A stretch of 64,000 nt of DNA from Coralloluteibacterium stylophorae (GCF_018122625.2 NZ_JAGQFT020000002.1:186001-250000); one strand, 5' to 3'; counted from the first letter of the stretch, positions 1 through 8,622 are shown. The notes: a model not told the origin generated them from the sequence alone. Numbers and translations: made by a program.

Positions 1-103
1 GGGTGTCACACCACCGACCTGCAATCAACTCAAGCCCTTCACGGCGTTTGTTACAGCCTCCTTCCAGGTCCCGCATCCGGGACAACCGAACAGGATCGAA
101 CTG

Positions 104-373
104 ATGGACACCAAAGCTTGGAGTGTTGTGCTGGGCCCGGCCGGCACCTGGGGTGTCAAGGACGGGAGCGGCAGCTTCGTTCCCTGCGGAACCCGCAGCA
201 GGGCGCTGCGCACGGCGGTCAACAACGCCCGCAACCATCACGACGTGCCCGAATGTCGGGTGGTGATCCGGATCCAGCGTCCCGATGGCACCTGGGAGCG
301 CGAGCGGCTTCCGTCGGAGTTCGCTGGCGAGACTCCCACTCCCATCAATCCCACGCTCGCGGCCGCCGGCTGA
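104..373 (+). CDS. small DUF2188-like protein
   Basis: Encodes 89 residues with no signal peptide or membrane segment. The layout resembles DUF2188-type proteins: a Trp-x-Val start, a G-x-W-x-V/K turn, a Thr-x-x-x-Ala helix (residues 30-42) and a closing strand ending in an R-x-DGTWER segment. An AGGA ribosome-binding motif lies about 8 bases upstream of the ATG. No molecular role is known for the family. A second protein of the same general type lies at 56298-56546. The C-terminal tail ([12 protein letters not shown]) looks disordered. The family assignment is by pattern only. Confidence 0.6.
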   Translation: MDTKAWSVVLGPAGTWGVKDGSGSFVPCGTRSRALRTAVNNARNHHDVPECRVVIRIQRPDGTWERERLPSEFAGETPTPINPTLAAAG

Positions 374-439
374 GGTCGTCGCCTGGCTTCCGCGGGGGCG
401 CACGGCGTCCTCGCGGCCGACGGCGGTGCGCCGCTCGCT

Positions 440-445
440 TACACT
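440..445 (+). promoter_or_regulatory. putative -10 element of yggX, possibly leaderless
   Basis: TACACT lies only 7 bases before the yggX ATG and no Shine-Dalgarno is seen between them. Transcription from this -10 would begin at or next to the A of the start codon. No good -35 is visible, so the call is tentative. Confidence 0.35.
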
Positions 446-452
446 GGCCGGC

Positions 453-728
453 ATGAGCCGCACCGTCTTCTGTACCAAGTCGCAGACCGAGGCCGAAGGT
501 CTGGACTTCATCCCCTGGCCCGGCCCGATCGGCCGGCGCATCTACGACGAGATCGGCAAGGCGGCGTGGGCGGATTGGCTCGCGCACCAGACGATGCTGA
601 TCAACGAGAACCGGCTTTCGCCGCTCGACCCGAAGCACCGTGCCTTCCTCCAGGCGGAGATGGAGAAGTTCCTGTTCGGGGGCGGTGCGGATAAGCCTGC
701 GGGCTACGTCCCGGTCGAACCGGCCTGA
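453..728 (+). CDS. yggX: Fe(2+)-trafficking protein YggX
   Basis: Encodes 91 residues, the usual length of the family. YggX is a small cytoplasmic protein that helps protect Fe-S enzymes from oxidative damage and takes part in Fe(II) traffic. Family marks include the N-terminal TVFCTK with its conserved Cys7, the [10 protein letters not shown] segment, the W-x-x-W-L-x-x-Q-T-x-L-I-N-E-N-R-L helix and the C-terminal MEKFLFG. The ATG at 453 places Cys7 correctly; the frame is open further upstream but that extension has no family similarity. In many gammaproteobacteria yggX sits beside mutY; here mutY is 6 kb away. Confidence 0.95.
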   Translation: MSRTVFCTKSQTEAEGLDFIPWPGPIGRRIYDEIGKAAWADWLAHQTMLINENRLSPLDPKHRAFLQAEMEKFLFGGGADKPAGYVPVEPA

Positions 729-756
729 GCCGGCTCGTGCCTGCCCGCGGGCAACG

Positions 757-1251
757 CTAGCCTTCGGCGTCCTGTCCCAGCGTCGCCGGGCGCTCGCGCG
801 CCTCGACCGTGCGCTGCATGTCGTCGCTGCGCCGCGCGATCTCGCGCAGCTGCGCCACGTCGACCGGGCGGATCCGCTCGATCCTGCAGGGGATCTCGCG
901 GCGGCCGGTGAGCACGCTGTCGAAGCGGGCCGATACGGTGTTGACGCTCGAGGTCAGCCCGATCGCAGGGGTGTACGGAAGCTCGTTGCACGGCCCGCTG
1001 ACCTCCAGCAGCCAGGCCTGGCGCGGACTGGTGTGCACCGCCAGCGCCCGGTCGCCGAGCGGCTCCCAGGAGGAGAGCGAGAAGTAGCGGAAGGAATCCA
1101 CCGGCGCGCCCGCGGCCGCCTCGTACTCGGCCAGGCGCGCGGCGTCGCGGTCCCGCGGGGAGATGCTCGAGCAGCCGGCCGCGACGGCGATGGTGGCGGA
1201 CAGGACCAGTGGGAGCGCGCGCGCGGCGCGGGTCGAGGCACGCAGGGGCAT
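757..1251 (-). CDS. small outer-membrane or periplasmic lipoprotein
   Basis: Encodes 164 residues. A hydrophobic signal (residues 9-25) ends in a VAAGC lipobox with Cys27, followed by SSISPRD. The mature part has two further cysteines (Cys88, Cys122) that could form a disulphide, and contains a FRYFSLSSWEPLGDRALAVH stretch reminiscent of DUF6491-type lipoproteins of xanthomonads. The ATG at 1251 is chosen because a GGAG lies about 8 bases upstream; an in-frame ATG at 1281 would add ten non-signal residues. Function unknown. It is transcribed away from the tRNA. Confidence 0.7.
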   Translation of the reverse strand: MPLRASTRAARALPLVLSATIAVAAGCSSISPRDRDAARLAEYEAAAGAPVDSFRYFSLSSWEPLGDRALAVHTSPRQAWLLEVSGPCNELPYTPAIGLTSSVNTVSARFDSVLTGRREIPCRIERIRPVDVAQLREIARRSDDMQRTVEARERPATLGQDAEG

Positions 1252-1406
1252 CGGTGGATCTCCGGTGGCGTTGATCTGCATACGAGCCTGCGCGCCAGCG
1301 CGTCGCGGATGCGTCTGCGGCCGCCGGCGACTTCGCGCCATGTGCTTGCCGCCGGCGCGGGCGCTCGCTAAGATGCGCGGCTCGCACGGGCGATGACCGT
1401 GCGGAT

Positions 1407-1482
1407 GGCCGGGTAGCTCAGTTGGTAGAGCAGGGGATTGAAAATCCCCGTGTCGGGGGTTCGATTCCCTCCCCGGCCACCA
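1407..1482 (+). tRNA. tRNA-Phe (GAA)
   Basis: A full cloverleaf of 76 bases with encoded CCA end. The acceptor stem GGCCGGG pairs with CCCGGCC. The D arm carries AGCTCAGTTGGTAGAGC, the anticodon stem-loop is GGGGA-TTGAAAA-TCCCC with anticodon GAA, and the T arm contains GGTTCGATTCC. A73 is followed by CCA. Confidence 0.97.
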
Positions 1483-1490
1483 TCGTTTCA

Positions 1491-1522
1491 AGGGTCTGCG
1501 AGCGATCGCAGGCCCTTTTTTC
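1491..1522 (+). terminator. rho-independent terminator of tRNA-Phe
   Basis: A hairpin GGGTCTGCGA / TCGCAGGCCC with a GCGA loop is followed at once by TTTTTTC. It lies 9 bases after the tRNA CCA end. The minus-strand permease gene ends 11 bases further on and could share it in the opposite direction. Confidence 0.85.
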
Positions 1523-1532
1523 TTGGTCGGCT

Positions 1533-2876
1533 TCATCCCTCGCCTGGGGGCCCAGGCCGGCGCCAGAAGCGGTAGATGGCGGCACCGACCAGGAGGGCGA
1601 GGCCGACGGCGAGCAGGTTGGCGAGGCTCGCGCTCGCGAAGAGCACGGCCGTCAGCAGCAGGGCGGACACCGGGATGAGCGGGCCGCCGGGCAGGCGCAG
1701 CACGCCCGGCCGGTCCGGATGCCGTCGACGCAGCACCAGCACCGCGGCGGCGGTGGCCATGTAGGCGCACAGGCGGGTCAGCGTCGACAGCAGGGCGAGG
1801 CCCACGAACGATCCGGTCAGCGCCAGCACCAGCGCCAGCCCGCCCTGCACGACGATCGCCAGCGCCGGCGTCCGATAGCGCGGCGAGATGCGCGAGAAGG
1901 CGCGCGGCCCGTAGCCGTCGACCGACAGCGCGTAGAGGAAGCGCGGCCCCAGCAGCATGGTGTTGCTGTTGGTGCCGAGGATGGAGACCGCGGCACCGAC
2001 GGTGATCAGCAGGGCGAAGCCCTCGCCGGCCAGCCGCGCGCCGGCATCGGCGACCGGGGCGGACGACTGCGCCAGGCCCGGCAGCGTGCCCTGCGCGACC
2101 AGCTGCACCGCGGCGTAGACCAGGGTCACCACGGTGATCATGGTGAGCAGGGCGAAAGGCACGTCGCGGCGCGGGTTGCGGTATTCGCCGGCCGCGGCGG
2201 GCAGGTTCTCGAAGCCGGCGTAGGCGAACAGGAGCAGCAGCGCCGCCTCGCTCATCGTGCGCAGGTCGCCGGCATCGGGTGCCTTGCCGGCGCCGGCCAG
2301 CCCCCAGTCGATGTGGAAGGCGCCGATCGCCACGAACAGCAGCAGCGGGATCAGCTTGCCCAGCGTCATCGCGACCCCGGCGCGTGCCGCCCAGCGCACG
2401 CCCACCACGTTGAGCGCGGTGAGGAGGGCAAGCGAGCCGGCGACCACCGCCATCCGGCCGGCGCCGTCGGCGGCAGCGGGCCAGAACCGCTGCACCGCGT
2501 CGGCGAGCCCGTTGCTCAGGGACGCGGCGACGGCCACGCGGGTCAGCCATACCGTCCAGCCGACCTGGAACCCCACGAACGGGCCGAACGCCTCGCGCGC
2601 GTACAGATAGCTCGCGCCCGGCGCGTCGAAGTAGCTCGCCGCCTGCGCGTAGCACAGCACCAGCAGGCCGACCGCGCAGCCTGCGAGCAGGACCGCCCAG
2701 ACGCTCAGCGGGCCCAGCAGCAGGAATACCGTCGCCGGCAGCAGGTAGATGCCGCTGCCGACGACATCGTTGATCGACAGGCCCAGCACCTGCCAGCGCC
2801 CGACGTCGCGCGCGAGGCCGCCCAGCGCCGGGTCCACCGGCAGTGCGCTGTCGCCGGCCTCCGGGCCGGCGCTCAC
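1533..2876 (-). CDS. APC-superfamily amino acid/peptide permease
   Basis: Encodes 447 residues with about 12 hydrophobic segments, starting with the TM1 motif NDVVGSGIYLLPAT typical of the amino acid-polyamine-organocation family (helix break at GSGI). TM6 carries FAYAGFENLPAAAGE, the second substrate-site break. The GTG start at 2876 overlaps the stop of the upstream L,D-transpeptidase gene by 4 bases. It is the last gene of the four-gene operon starting at 6247. The partner genes process murein peptides, so uptake of a dipeptide product or of Glu/Ala is likely, but the substrate cannot be read from the sequence. Confidence 0.85.
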   Translation of the reverse strand: MSAGPEAGDSALPVDPALGGLARDVGRWQVLGLSINDVVGSGIYLLPATVFLLLGPLSVWAVLLAGCAVGLLVLCYAQAASYFDAPGASYLYAREAFGPFVGFQVGWTVWLTRVAVAASLSNGLADAVQRFWPAAADGAGRMAVVAGSLALLTALNVVGVRWAARAGVAMTLGKLIPLLLFVAIGAFHIDWGLAGAGKAPDAGDLRTMSEAALLLLFAYAGFENLPAAAGEYRNPRRDVPFALLTMITVVTLVYAAVQLVAQGTLPGLAQSSAPVADAGARLAGEGFALLITVGAAVSILGTNSNTMLLGPRFLYALSVDGYGPRAFSRISPRYRTPALAIVVQGGLALVLALTGSFVGLALLSTLTRLCAYMATAAAVLVLRRRHPDRPGVLRLPGGPLIPVSALLLTAVLFASASLANLLAVGLALLVGAAIYRFWRRPGPPGEG

Positions 2877-3679
2877 GGTGCCGCGCCCGCGGGCAGGCGC
2901 CAGGCTTCGCGCAGGCGCCGGTACTCGGACTCCGGAAGCAGCACGAACACCGGCGCCGCCTCGCGCTCGAGCCAGCCCAGCAGCGTCTGCATCCGCGGCG
3001 CGGCCATGGCCGTGCAGCCCGCGGTCGGCGTGTCGGGCGAGTCCCAGAGGTGGGCGAAGATGCAGCTCCCGGCCCCGGCGCTGGCGTCGGGGTTGTGGTC
3101 GATGACGAAGCCCGCGCGATAGCGCTGGTCGCCGTCGGCGTGGATGTCGCGGCGCATCGGCTCGGTGGCGCCGGCGACGGCGGCCTCGCCGACCGCGGCG
3201 CTGTCCACGATGCGGTTGTAGAGCGGCGAGCCCGGCACGTCGACGCACCAGTCGGTGGCGGTCATCGCGCGGTAGCCGAGGCCGCTGGCGACCGCGTCCG
3301 CGTCCGCGTAGCCGAAGGCTGCGCCGATCGCGAAGGCGCCGGCGGGGCTGCGGCCGTCGCCTTCCCGCTTGTGCGGACCGCCGGACTGCCGTGGATGCAG
3401 GCCGATGCCCCAGGCCGAGCCGGCACGGCCGAGCACCACCTCGGCGCCGCCTCCCACCGCCTGCCAGGCCGCGTCCGGCGCGTGGCGCTGGTAGGCGTGC
3501 AGGCGGCCGCGCGGAGCGTCCCAGTCGGCGCTCACCACCAGGACCAGCTGGCGCGCGTCCGGCCACGGCCCGCCCTGCGCGGCCACGGTTCCGCCGAGCA
3601 TGGCGGACAGCAGCACTGCCGCGACGCGCCGCCAGCGCGTGCGCGGGGAGCGGGAAAGGGGCTTGGTTCGGATGTCCAT
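2873..3679 (-). CDS. L,D-transpeptidase-family protein (COG3786 type)
   Basis: Encodes 268 residues. An N-terminal signal (residues 17-35, ending in VAAQ) directs export. The catalytic region has His210 (IFAHLW) and Cys222 in PTAGCTAM, the variant active-site pattern of COG3786-type YkuD proteins; upstream are a KREGDGRSPAGAF motif and a YNRIVDS segment also found in them. Such enzymes act on the peptide stems of peptidoglycan as transpeptidases or carboxypeptidases. The ATG at 3679 lies 40 bases after the epimerase stop. Its stop overlaps the GTG of the permease. Whether it cross-links or trims peptides is open. Confidence 0.82.
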   Translation of the reverse strand: MDIRTKPLSRSPRTRWRRVAAVLLSAMLGGTVAAQGGPWPDARQLVLVVSADWDAPRGRLHAYQRHAPDAAWQAVGGGAEVVLGRAGSAWGIGLHPRQSGGPHKREGDGRSPAGAFAIGAAFGYADADAVASGLGYRAMTATDWCVDVPGSPLYNRIVDSAAVGEAAVAGATEPMRRDIHADGDQRYRAGFVIDHNPDASAGAGSCIFAHLWDSPDTPTAGCTAMAAPRMQTLLGWLEREAAPVFVLLPESEYRRLREAWRLPAGAAP

Positions 3680-3719
3680 CGGGCGAGCCTACGCGCAAAG
3701 CGGCCGGTGGCGGCGTGCC

Positions 3720-4817
3720 TCAGTCCGGCAGCGGCGCCAGTCCGTGCACCGCGCGGATGCCCAGGCCCGGCGCGTCGGCGAGGCGGATGTCGGGGCCGTC
3801 GAAGATCGCGCCGCCGTCGAGCGGGTCGCGGGCGCACAGCGAGGGGCCGTCGAGGTCGACGCGGCCGATGACGGAGGCGCGCGCCGCGGCCACGTGCGCC
3901 GCCGCGGTCACCCCGATGCCCGACTCGAGCATGCAGCCGATCATGCAGCCGACGCCGTGCATCGCGGCGATGTCGGCCACGCGCAGCGCATCGCCGATGC
4001 CGCCGGTCTTCATCAGCTTGATGTTGATGAGGTCGGCGGCGCCGCGTCGGATCACCTCCAGCGCCTCGCGCGGGCCGAACACGCTCTCGTCCGCCAGCAC
4101 CGGCGTGGCGATGCGGCGGGTGACGTGCTCGAGCGAATCCAGGTCGTCGGCCGGCACCGGCTGTTCGAGCAGGTCGAAGGCGAGGCCTTCGTCCTCCAGC
4201 TCGCGCAGGGTCCGCACCGCCTGCGCCGCGCTCCAGCCCTGGTTCGCGTCCAGCCGCAGGCGCGCGCGCCCGCCCACGGCCGCATGCACGGCGCGGATGC
4301 GCGCGAGGTCGGCCGCGGGCTCGCGCCCGAGCTTGACCTTCAGCACCTCGAAGCCGCGGTCCAGGGCCGCCAGCGCATCGGCGACCATCGCCCCGGTGTC
4401 GCCCGCGCTGATGGTGATGTCGGTGGAGAACAGCGCCGGGCCGCCGCCGAGCAGCCGATACAGCGGCGCGCCGTGGAGCTGGCCGAACAGGTCGTGCAGG
4501 GCGATGTCGACCGCGGCCTTGGCGCTGCTGTTGCCGTCGAGCGCGGCGGCGACCAGGCGCGCGTTGCGGTCGAGATCGGCCACCGCCGCGCCCAGCAGGC
4601 GCGGCCGGATCGCGTGGCGGATCGCGCCGACGATCGACTCCACCGTCTCGCCGGTGATCGGCGGCGTCGGCGGCGCGGCGCCGCGACCCACGTGGCCGCT
4701 GTCGGTGTGCAGCTCGACCACCACTTCGACGACCTCGTCGACGCAGCGCAGCGCGGTGCGGAACGGCACGCGCAGCGGGACCCGCAGCAGGCCCAGGCGG
4801 AGGTCGACGATCCTCAC
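3720..4817 (-). CDS. dipeptide epimerase (L-Ala-D/L-Glu epimerase type)
   Basis: Encodes 365 residues of the enolase superfamily, muconate-lactonizing subgroup. Visible motifs in order: LKVKLG (the K-x-K catalytic pair), LRLDANQGW (metal Asp), LLEQPV (metal Glu), LADES (metal Asp) and NIKLMKTGG (opposite catalytic Lys). Enzymes of this type epimerise L-Ala-D-Glu from murein turnover to L-Ala-L-Glu, which ordinary dipeptidases can then split. The GTG start overlaps the stop of the NlpC/P60 gene by 4 bases, indicating translational coupling. The neighbour supports the murein-dipeptide role over other epimerase or lactonizing roles. Confidence 0.9.
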   Translation of the reverse strand: MRIVDLRLGLLRVPLRVPFRTALRCVDEVVEVVVELHTDSGHVGRGAAPPTPPITGETVESIVGAIRHAIRPRLLGAAVADLDRNARLVAAALDGNSSAKAAVDIALHDLFGQLHGAPLYRLLGGGPALFSTDITISAGDTGAMVADALAALDRGFEVLKVKLGREPAADLARIRAVHAAVGGRARLRLDANQGWSAAQAVRTLRELEDEGLAFDLLEQPVPADDLDSLEHVTRRIATPVLADESVFGPREALEVIRRGAADLINIKLMKTGGIGDALRVADIAAMHGVGCMIGCMLESGIGVTAAAHVAAARASVIGRVDLDGPSLCARDPLDGGAIFDGPDIRLADAPGLGIRAVHGLAPLPD

Positions 4818-6247
4818 CGGGTCGCCGGGGCGTCGGGCCGCGGGCGCACGATGGCGTGGATGCGCTCGAGCAGCGGTGTGCCTGCGTCGGCGCGCAGCGG
4901 CTCCAGCGCGGTCACCGCGACCTGGTTGAGCGGGATGCGCAGCAGTTCGCCGTCGGTCCCGCTCACGCCGACGCCAGCGACGTCGTGGATCACCCAGGTC
5001 ATGCCGTCCTCGTGGCCGATCACCATCATCACGTGGCCGGGGATGTAGAGCAGGTCGCCGACCCGCGCCTGCGCCAGCGCCGCACGGAGGGCGGCGCGGT
5101 CGCCGTCGGCATCGAATCCGGTGCGCGCGAACGCCGGACTCGTCGCCTGGTCGCCGGTATTGCGCGGCAGCACCACGCCCATGCTGCGGTAGACCTCGGA
5201 GACGAAGCCGCTGCAGTCGCGAGCCTCGAAGGCATGGCCCCAGCCGTAGCGCTCGCCGAGGAACTTGAAGGCCTGGCGGAGCAGGTTGGCCGGATCGAGC
5301 GGCAGGGGTGCGTCGGCGACATCGGCGGTCGGCGGCAGCAGCGCCGGCGCGAACGCGAGGCCGCCGTCCGCATCGCGTACCGGCAGCTCGATGACATGCC
5401 CGCGCCAGGCGCTCTGGCCGTCGACCGCGCGCTGCGCCGGCCAGTCGGCAAGGCGCGGGACGCGCACCCCCATGTCGAGCTGCAGCGCGGACAGGGCCGG
5501 CCGCTGCGGGTTGAACACGGTGCGTGCGGTGGCGCCGGTCACCACCAGCGCGGGCTCGCGGCGGCCGTAGCCGAACACCGCCTCGCGCGTGCCCAGCGCG
5601 ATGTCCGCCGCGCGCGCCCAGGCGCTGTAGCGATCGCTGGCGACGAACAGCCACTCGCCGTCGGCGCTGGCGTGCAGCGCCGCGACCGCGTCGCCGGGGA
5701 ACAGTGCCGACTCCTGGAAACGGTCGATGTCGGTATCGCCCGGAGTCGAGAACGCCCGCAGCGCGCCCGGGAAGGTGCGCAGCGCGGTGCGCCGCACGGC
5801 GAGGCCGAAGCGCGGCGCGACCGTCGCGGGCACGCGCTGCAGCGCGGTCGCCGCGAGCAGGGCGTCGAGGTCGGCACTCGGGATGATCTCGCCGCGCTCG
5901 TCGTAGAGCGTGCGCGTCGGGCGCGTCGACAGCGCACGGATCCGGGCCGCGACCGCGGCGCCGTTAAGCTCGACCGGAAGTGCGGCGATGTCCTCCACCG
6001 AATCGTCCAGCGCCACCAGGCGCGCGTTCTGCGCGGCGATGGCGTCCGGCGGCGCCGCAGCTTCGGCGTCGGCGGCGCGCGCGATCCAGTGGGCGGGGTC
6101 GAGCTGCTCGCGCGACGGCAGGATGCGGTCGACGGCGTCGTCCGCGCGCACCTGCCCGGCGACGAGCGTGGCAACGGCGAGCAGCAGGCCGGTGGCCATG
6201 CGGCGCAGGTGCGAGGTGGCGTGGGGAGCGGAGCCTGCTTCGATCAT
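4814..6247 (-). CDS. SH3b-containing NlpC/P60 endopeptidase (YkfC-like)
   Basis: Encodes 477 residues: a signal peptide (about residues 17-36), an N-terminal stabilising region, tandem SH3b-type modules (about 130-280) and a C-terminal NlpC/P60 domain. The catalytic Cys345 lies in RDCSGFV and His405 in IPGHVMMVIG. Enzymes of this architecture cut the gamma-D-Glu to diamino-acid bond in murein peptides and release L-Ala-D-Glu, the substrate of the next gene's product. It heads the four-gene operon. An in-frame ATG at 6199 directly before the signal core is an alternative start; neither has a clear Shine-Dalgarno. Confidence 0.88.
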   Translation of the reverse strand: MIEAGSAPHATSHLRRMATGLLLAVATLVAGQVRADDAVDRILPSREQLDPAHWIARAADAEAAAPPDAIAAQNARLVALDDSVEDIAALPVELNGAAVAARIRALSTRPTRTLYDERGEIIPSADLDALLAATALQRVPATVAPRFGLAVRRTALRTFPGALRAFSTPGDTDIDRFQESALFPGDAVAALHASADGEWLFVASDRYSAWARAADIALGTREAVFGYGRREPALVVTGATARTVFNPQRPALSALQLDMGVRVPRLADWPAQRAVDGQSAWRGHVIELPVRDADGGLAFAPALLPPTADVADAPLPLDPANLLRQAFKFLGERYGWGHAFEARDCSGFVSEVYRSMGVVLPRNTGDQATSPAFARTGFDADGDRAALRAALAQARVGDLLYIPGHVMMVIGHEDGMTWVIHDVAGVGVSGTDGELLRIPLNQVAVTALEPLRADAGTPLLERIHAIVRPRPDAPATR

Positions 6248-6308
6248 GCGGGAAGCATAGGGACGACCCCGGCGCGCCGCGAGCCGCGCGGAGCGGACAA
6301 GCCCCGAA

Positions 6309-6443
6309 GGAGCGGCTTCAGCCGCGACCGGTGCGGCGCGACCTCATCCGTCGGGACCGGAGCCCCTCCCGCAGGGCGAGGCGCGATCCGGCGACGTGGT
6401 GCCGCGGTCGACGGCAGCCGGCGGTCGCGGCCGAAGCCGCTCC
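6309..6443. repeat. inverted pair of REP-like palindromic units
   Basis: GGAGCGGCTTCAGCCGCGAC at 6309-6328 reappears inverted as GTCGCGGCCGAAGCCGCTCC at 6424-6443, with about 95 bases between. Each unit is itself a small palindrome (GCGGCT/AGCCGC). The same 20-24-bp unit occurs at 20928-20953 and 25852-25875. The pair fills the gap between mutY and the murein operon and could fold into one large cruciform or transcript hairpin. Confidence 0.8.
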
Positions 6444-6463
6444 TCCGGAAGGCGGCGGGGCCG

Positions 6464-7540
6464 TCACGACACCGCGATGCCGCCCAGCAGGCGGCGCACG
6501 GGCGCGGGGAGGCCGACCTGGTCCAGCGCGGCCAGCGGCTGCCAGCGCACGCCGTCCTCGGCCACGCGGTCGATCGGGCCCGCGCCGCGCCACAGCACCG
6601 GCTGGATGCGCAGGCGGTAATGGCTGAAGCCGTGCTCGATCGCCGGCAGCGGCTCGCCGGCGTCGAACTCGACGCGGGCATGGCGCGCCAGGGCGCGATG
6701 GGCGGCATCCGCATCCGCCGCCTCCGGCAGCGACCACAGGCCCGACCAGATGCCCGCTGGCGGGCGTCGTTCCAGCAGCAGGCGCCCGTCCGTATCGATC
6801 ACCACCAGCATGGTGGTCTCGCGTTGCGGCAGCGTCCTGGCCGGCTTCGGCGCCGGGATTTCCGCGGTCGCGCCTTCGCGGCGGGCGACGCAGGCGTCCT
6901 GCAGCGGGCACAGCACGCAGGCCGGGTTCTGGCGGGTGCACAGGGTGGCGCCGAAATCCATCACCGCCTGGGTGTAGTCGGCCAGGCGCGTCTGCGGGAG
7001 ATGGGCCTCGGCCAGCGCCCACAGTTCGAGCTCGACCGCGCGCGTGCCCGGCCAGCCGCGGATGCCGTGGTAGCGGGCCAGGCTGCGCTTGACGTTGCCG
7101 TCGAGGATCGGGAAGCGCAGGCCGTGCGCCTGGGCGAGGATCGCGCCGGCCGTGCTGCGGCCGATGCCGGGCAGGGCCAGCAGCGCTTCGATGTCGCGCG
7201 GCAGCGCGCCCTCGTGCAGCGCGACGCAGCGCCTCGCCGCGGCATGCAGGTTGCGGGCGCGGGCGTAGTAGCCGAGGCCGGCCCACAGCGCGTGCACGGT
7301 GTCGGCGTCGGCGGCGGCCAGATCCGCCAGGTTCGGCAGCGCCTGCATCCAGCGCTCGAAGTAGGGCACGACCACGCGCACCTGGGTCTGCTGCAGCATG
7401 ATCTCGCTGACCCACACCCGGTAGGCGCTGCGCGGGTGCTGCCAGGGCAGGTCGTGGCGGCCGTTGACGTCGAACCAGCGCAGCAGGCGCGTGGCGAAGT
7501 CGTCCGCGGCGACGGGCAGGGCGGCGGCGTCAGTCGCCAT
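6464..7540 (-). CDS. mutY: A/G-specific adenine DNA glycosylase
   Basis: Encodes 358 residues. MutY removes adenine mispaired with 8-oxoguanine. The helix-hairpin-helix is LPGIGRSTAGAI (about 123-134); catalytic residues are Glu46 in SEIMLQQTQV and Asp147 in ILDGNVKR. The [4Fe-4S] cluster ligands are Cys201, Cys208, Cys211 and Cys217 in the expected C-x6-C-x2-C-x5-C spacing. The C-terminal third (from about 235) is the NUDIX-like 8-oxoG recognition domain. The ATG at 7540 lies 11 bases inside the end of the upstream AsmA-like gene, so the two are co-transcribed. Confidence 0.97.
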   Translation of the reverse strand: MATDAAALPVAADDFATRLLRWFDVNGRHDLPWQHPRSAYRVWVSEIMLQQTQVRVVVPYFERWMQALPNLADLAAADADTVHALWAGLGYYARARNLHAAARRCVALHEGALPRDIEALLALPGIGRSTAGAILAQAHGLRFPILDGNVKRSLARYHGIRGWPGTRAVELELWALAEAHLPQTRLADYTQAVMDFGATLCTRQNPACVLCPLQDACVARREGATAEIPAPKPARTLPQRETTMLVVIDTDGRLLLERRPPAGIWSGLWSLPEAADADAAHRALARHARVEFDAGEPLPAIEHGFSHYRLRIQPVLWRGAGPIDRVAEDGVRWQPLAALDQVGLPAPVRRLLGGIAVS

Positions 7541-8612
7541 CGGCGTCCGCCGGCGTGGCGTCCTGCAGTTCGACGACCACGCCGCTCGCGCGCACGCCGG
7601 CGGTCTCCAGCACCGGGATCTCGACGCGGCCGCGCAGCGGCGGCAGCGGCGAGGCCGTAGGCGCGTCCAGCCACTCCAGCACCGCGGCGGGCGCGGCTTC
7701 GATCCGCGCCTGCGCGTCGTGCCGGGCGAGCTCGATCCGCAGCGCCCCGGCCAGGTCGGGCCCGCCGTCGTAGCGCAGCGCGAACGCGAGCGGCGTCGCA
7801 TCGGGAGACGAGGGCGCGGCGTCGTCTGGAAGTGGAAGGACGGGCCACTCCCGTGGCCAGTCCTCAAGCCGGCCCTGCAGCGCGAGCCGGATCGTCGCGC
7901 CCCAGCGCAGCATCCCCTCCGTCTCGAGCGCGGGCAGGGGCGAGGGCGCGTCGAGGTCGAGGCGCAGGGCGTCGAGCAGCAGGTCGCCCGCGGGCGTGGA
8001 CGGCGTCGCCGCGAGCACGACCTGGATCGGGTAGAGGCGGTCGCCGCCGACATCCACCACCGCCGCGGCCTCGACCCGCGCGGGCGCGCCCGGGACCAGT
8101 TCCGGCAGTTCCAGCCGCAGCGCCTCCAACGCCCATCCGGCGCCGCGCACGCGGCCGTTCTCGATCTCGAGGCCGTCGGTCAGCACCGGCAGGTCCAGGC
8201 CGGTATCCGGCCCGGCGGGCCGGGCGTCCAGCCAGCGCCGCAGCGCATCCACGTCGAGTTCCGGCGCGACCAGGCGGATCCGGGTGACGGTGACCGGGCC
8301 GTCGCCGCCGCGCAGGGTCGACCACGGCAGCGCCAGCTCGATCCGACGCGCACGCAGCAGCGGCGTCGCCTCGCCGGGGACGGTCGCGGTGAAGCCGGGC
8401 AGCACCAGGCGCGGTTCCGGGCGCAGCGCGTAGTCGACGGGAGCATCGGTGGCGAGCTCCAGGCCCAGCGCCTCGCCGGCGCGGCCCAGGATCAACGGCG
8501 TGAGCCGTTCCGGCTGCAGCAGGCGGCCGAGGAGGCCGACGGCGACGAGGCCCAGCGCGGCGAGGATCGCCAGCGCGATCAGCCAGCGGCGGGCGCGGCG
8601 GCTCGTGGGCAC
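7530..8612 (-). CDS. AsmA-family-like membrane-anchored protein
   Basis: Encodes 360 residues. A basic N terminus (MPTSRRARRW) is followed by one transmembrane helix (residues 10-29) and a long beta-rich periplasmic part. The segment LLQPERLTPLILGRAGEALG and the repeated amphipathic strands match the start of AsmA proteins, which belong to the group thought to affect lipid transport to, and assembly of, the outer membrane. It is shorter than E. coli AsmA (about 617 residues) and appears to keep only the N-terminal part. It lies 10 bases after ftsY and overlaps mutY. Confidence 0.7.
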   Translation of the reverse strand: MPTSRRARRWLIALAILAALGLVAVGLLGRLLQPERLTPLILGRAGEALGLELATDAPVDYALRPEPRLVLPGFTATVPGEATPLLRARRIELALPWSTLRGGDGPVTVTRIRLVAPELDVDALRRWLDARPAGPDTGLDLPVLTDGLEIENGRVRGAGWALEALRLELPELVPGAPARVEAAAVVDVGGDRLYPIQVVLAATPSTPAGDLLLDALRLDLDAPSPLPALETEGMLRWGATIRLALQGRLEDWPREWPVLPLPDDAAPSSPDATPLAFALRYDGGPDLAGALRIELARHDAQARIEAAPAAVLEWLDAPTASPLPPLRGRVEIPVLETAGVRASGVVVELQDATPADADGD

Positions 8613-8622
8613 GGCGTGCGCG

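Noticed and set aside
1407..1482. tRNA-Phe considered as an integration site of a genomic island.
   Set aside because: No integrase, no second copy of the tRNA 3' end in the window, and flanking genes are chromosomal with normal base composition.
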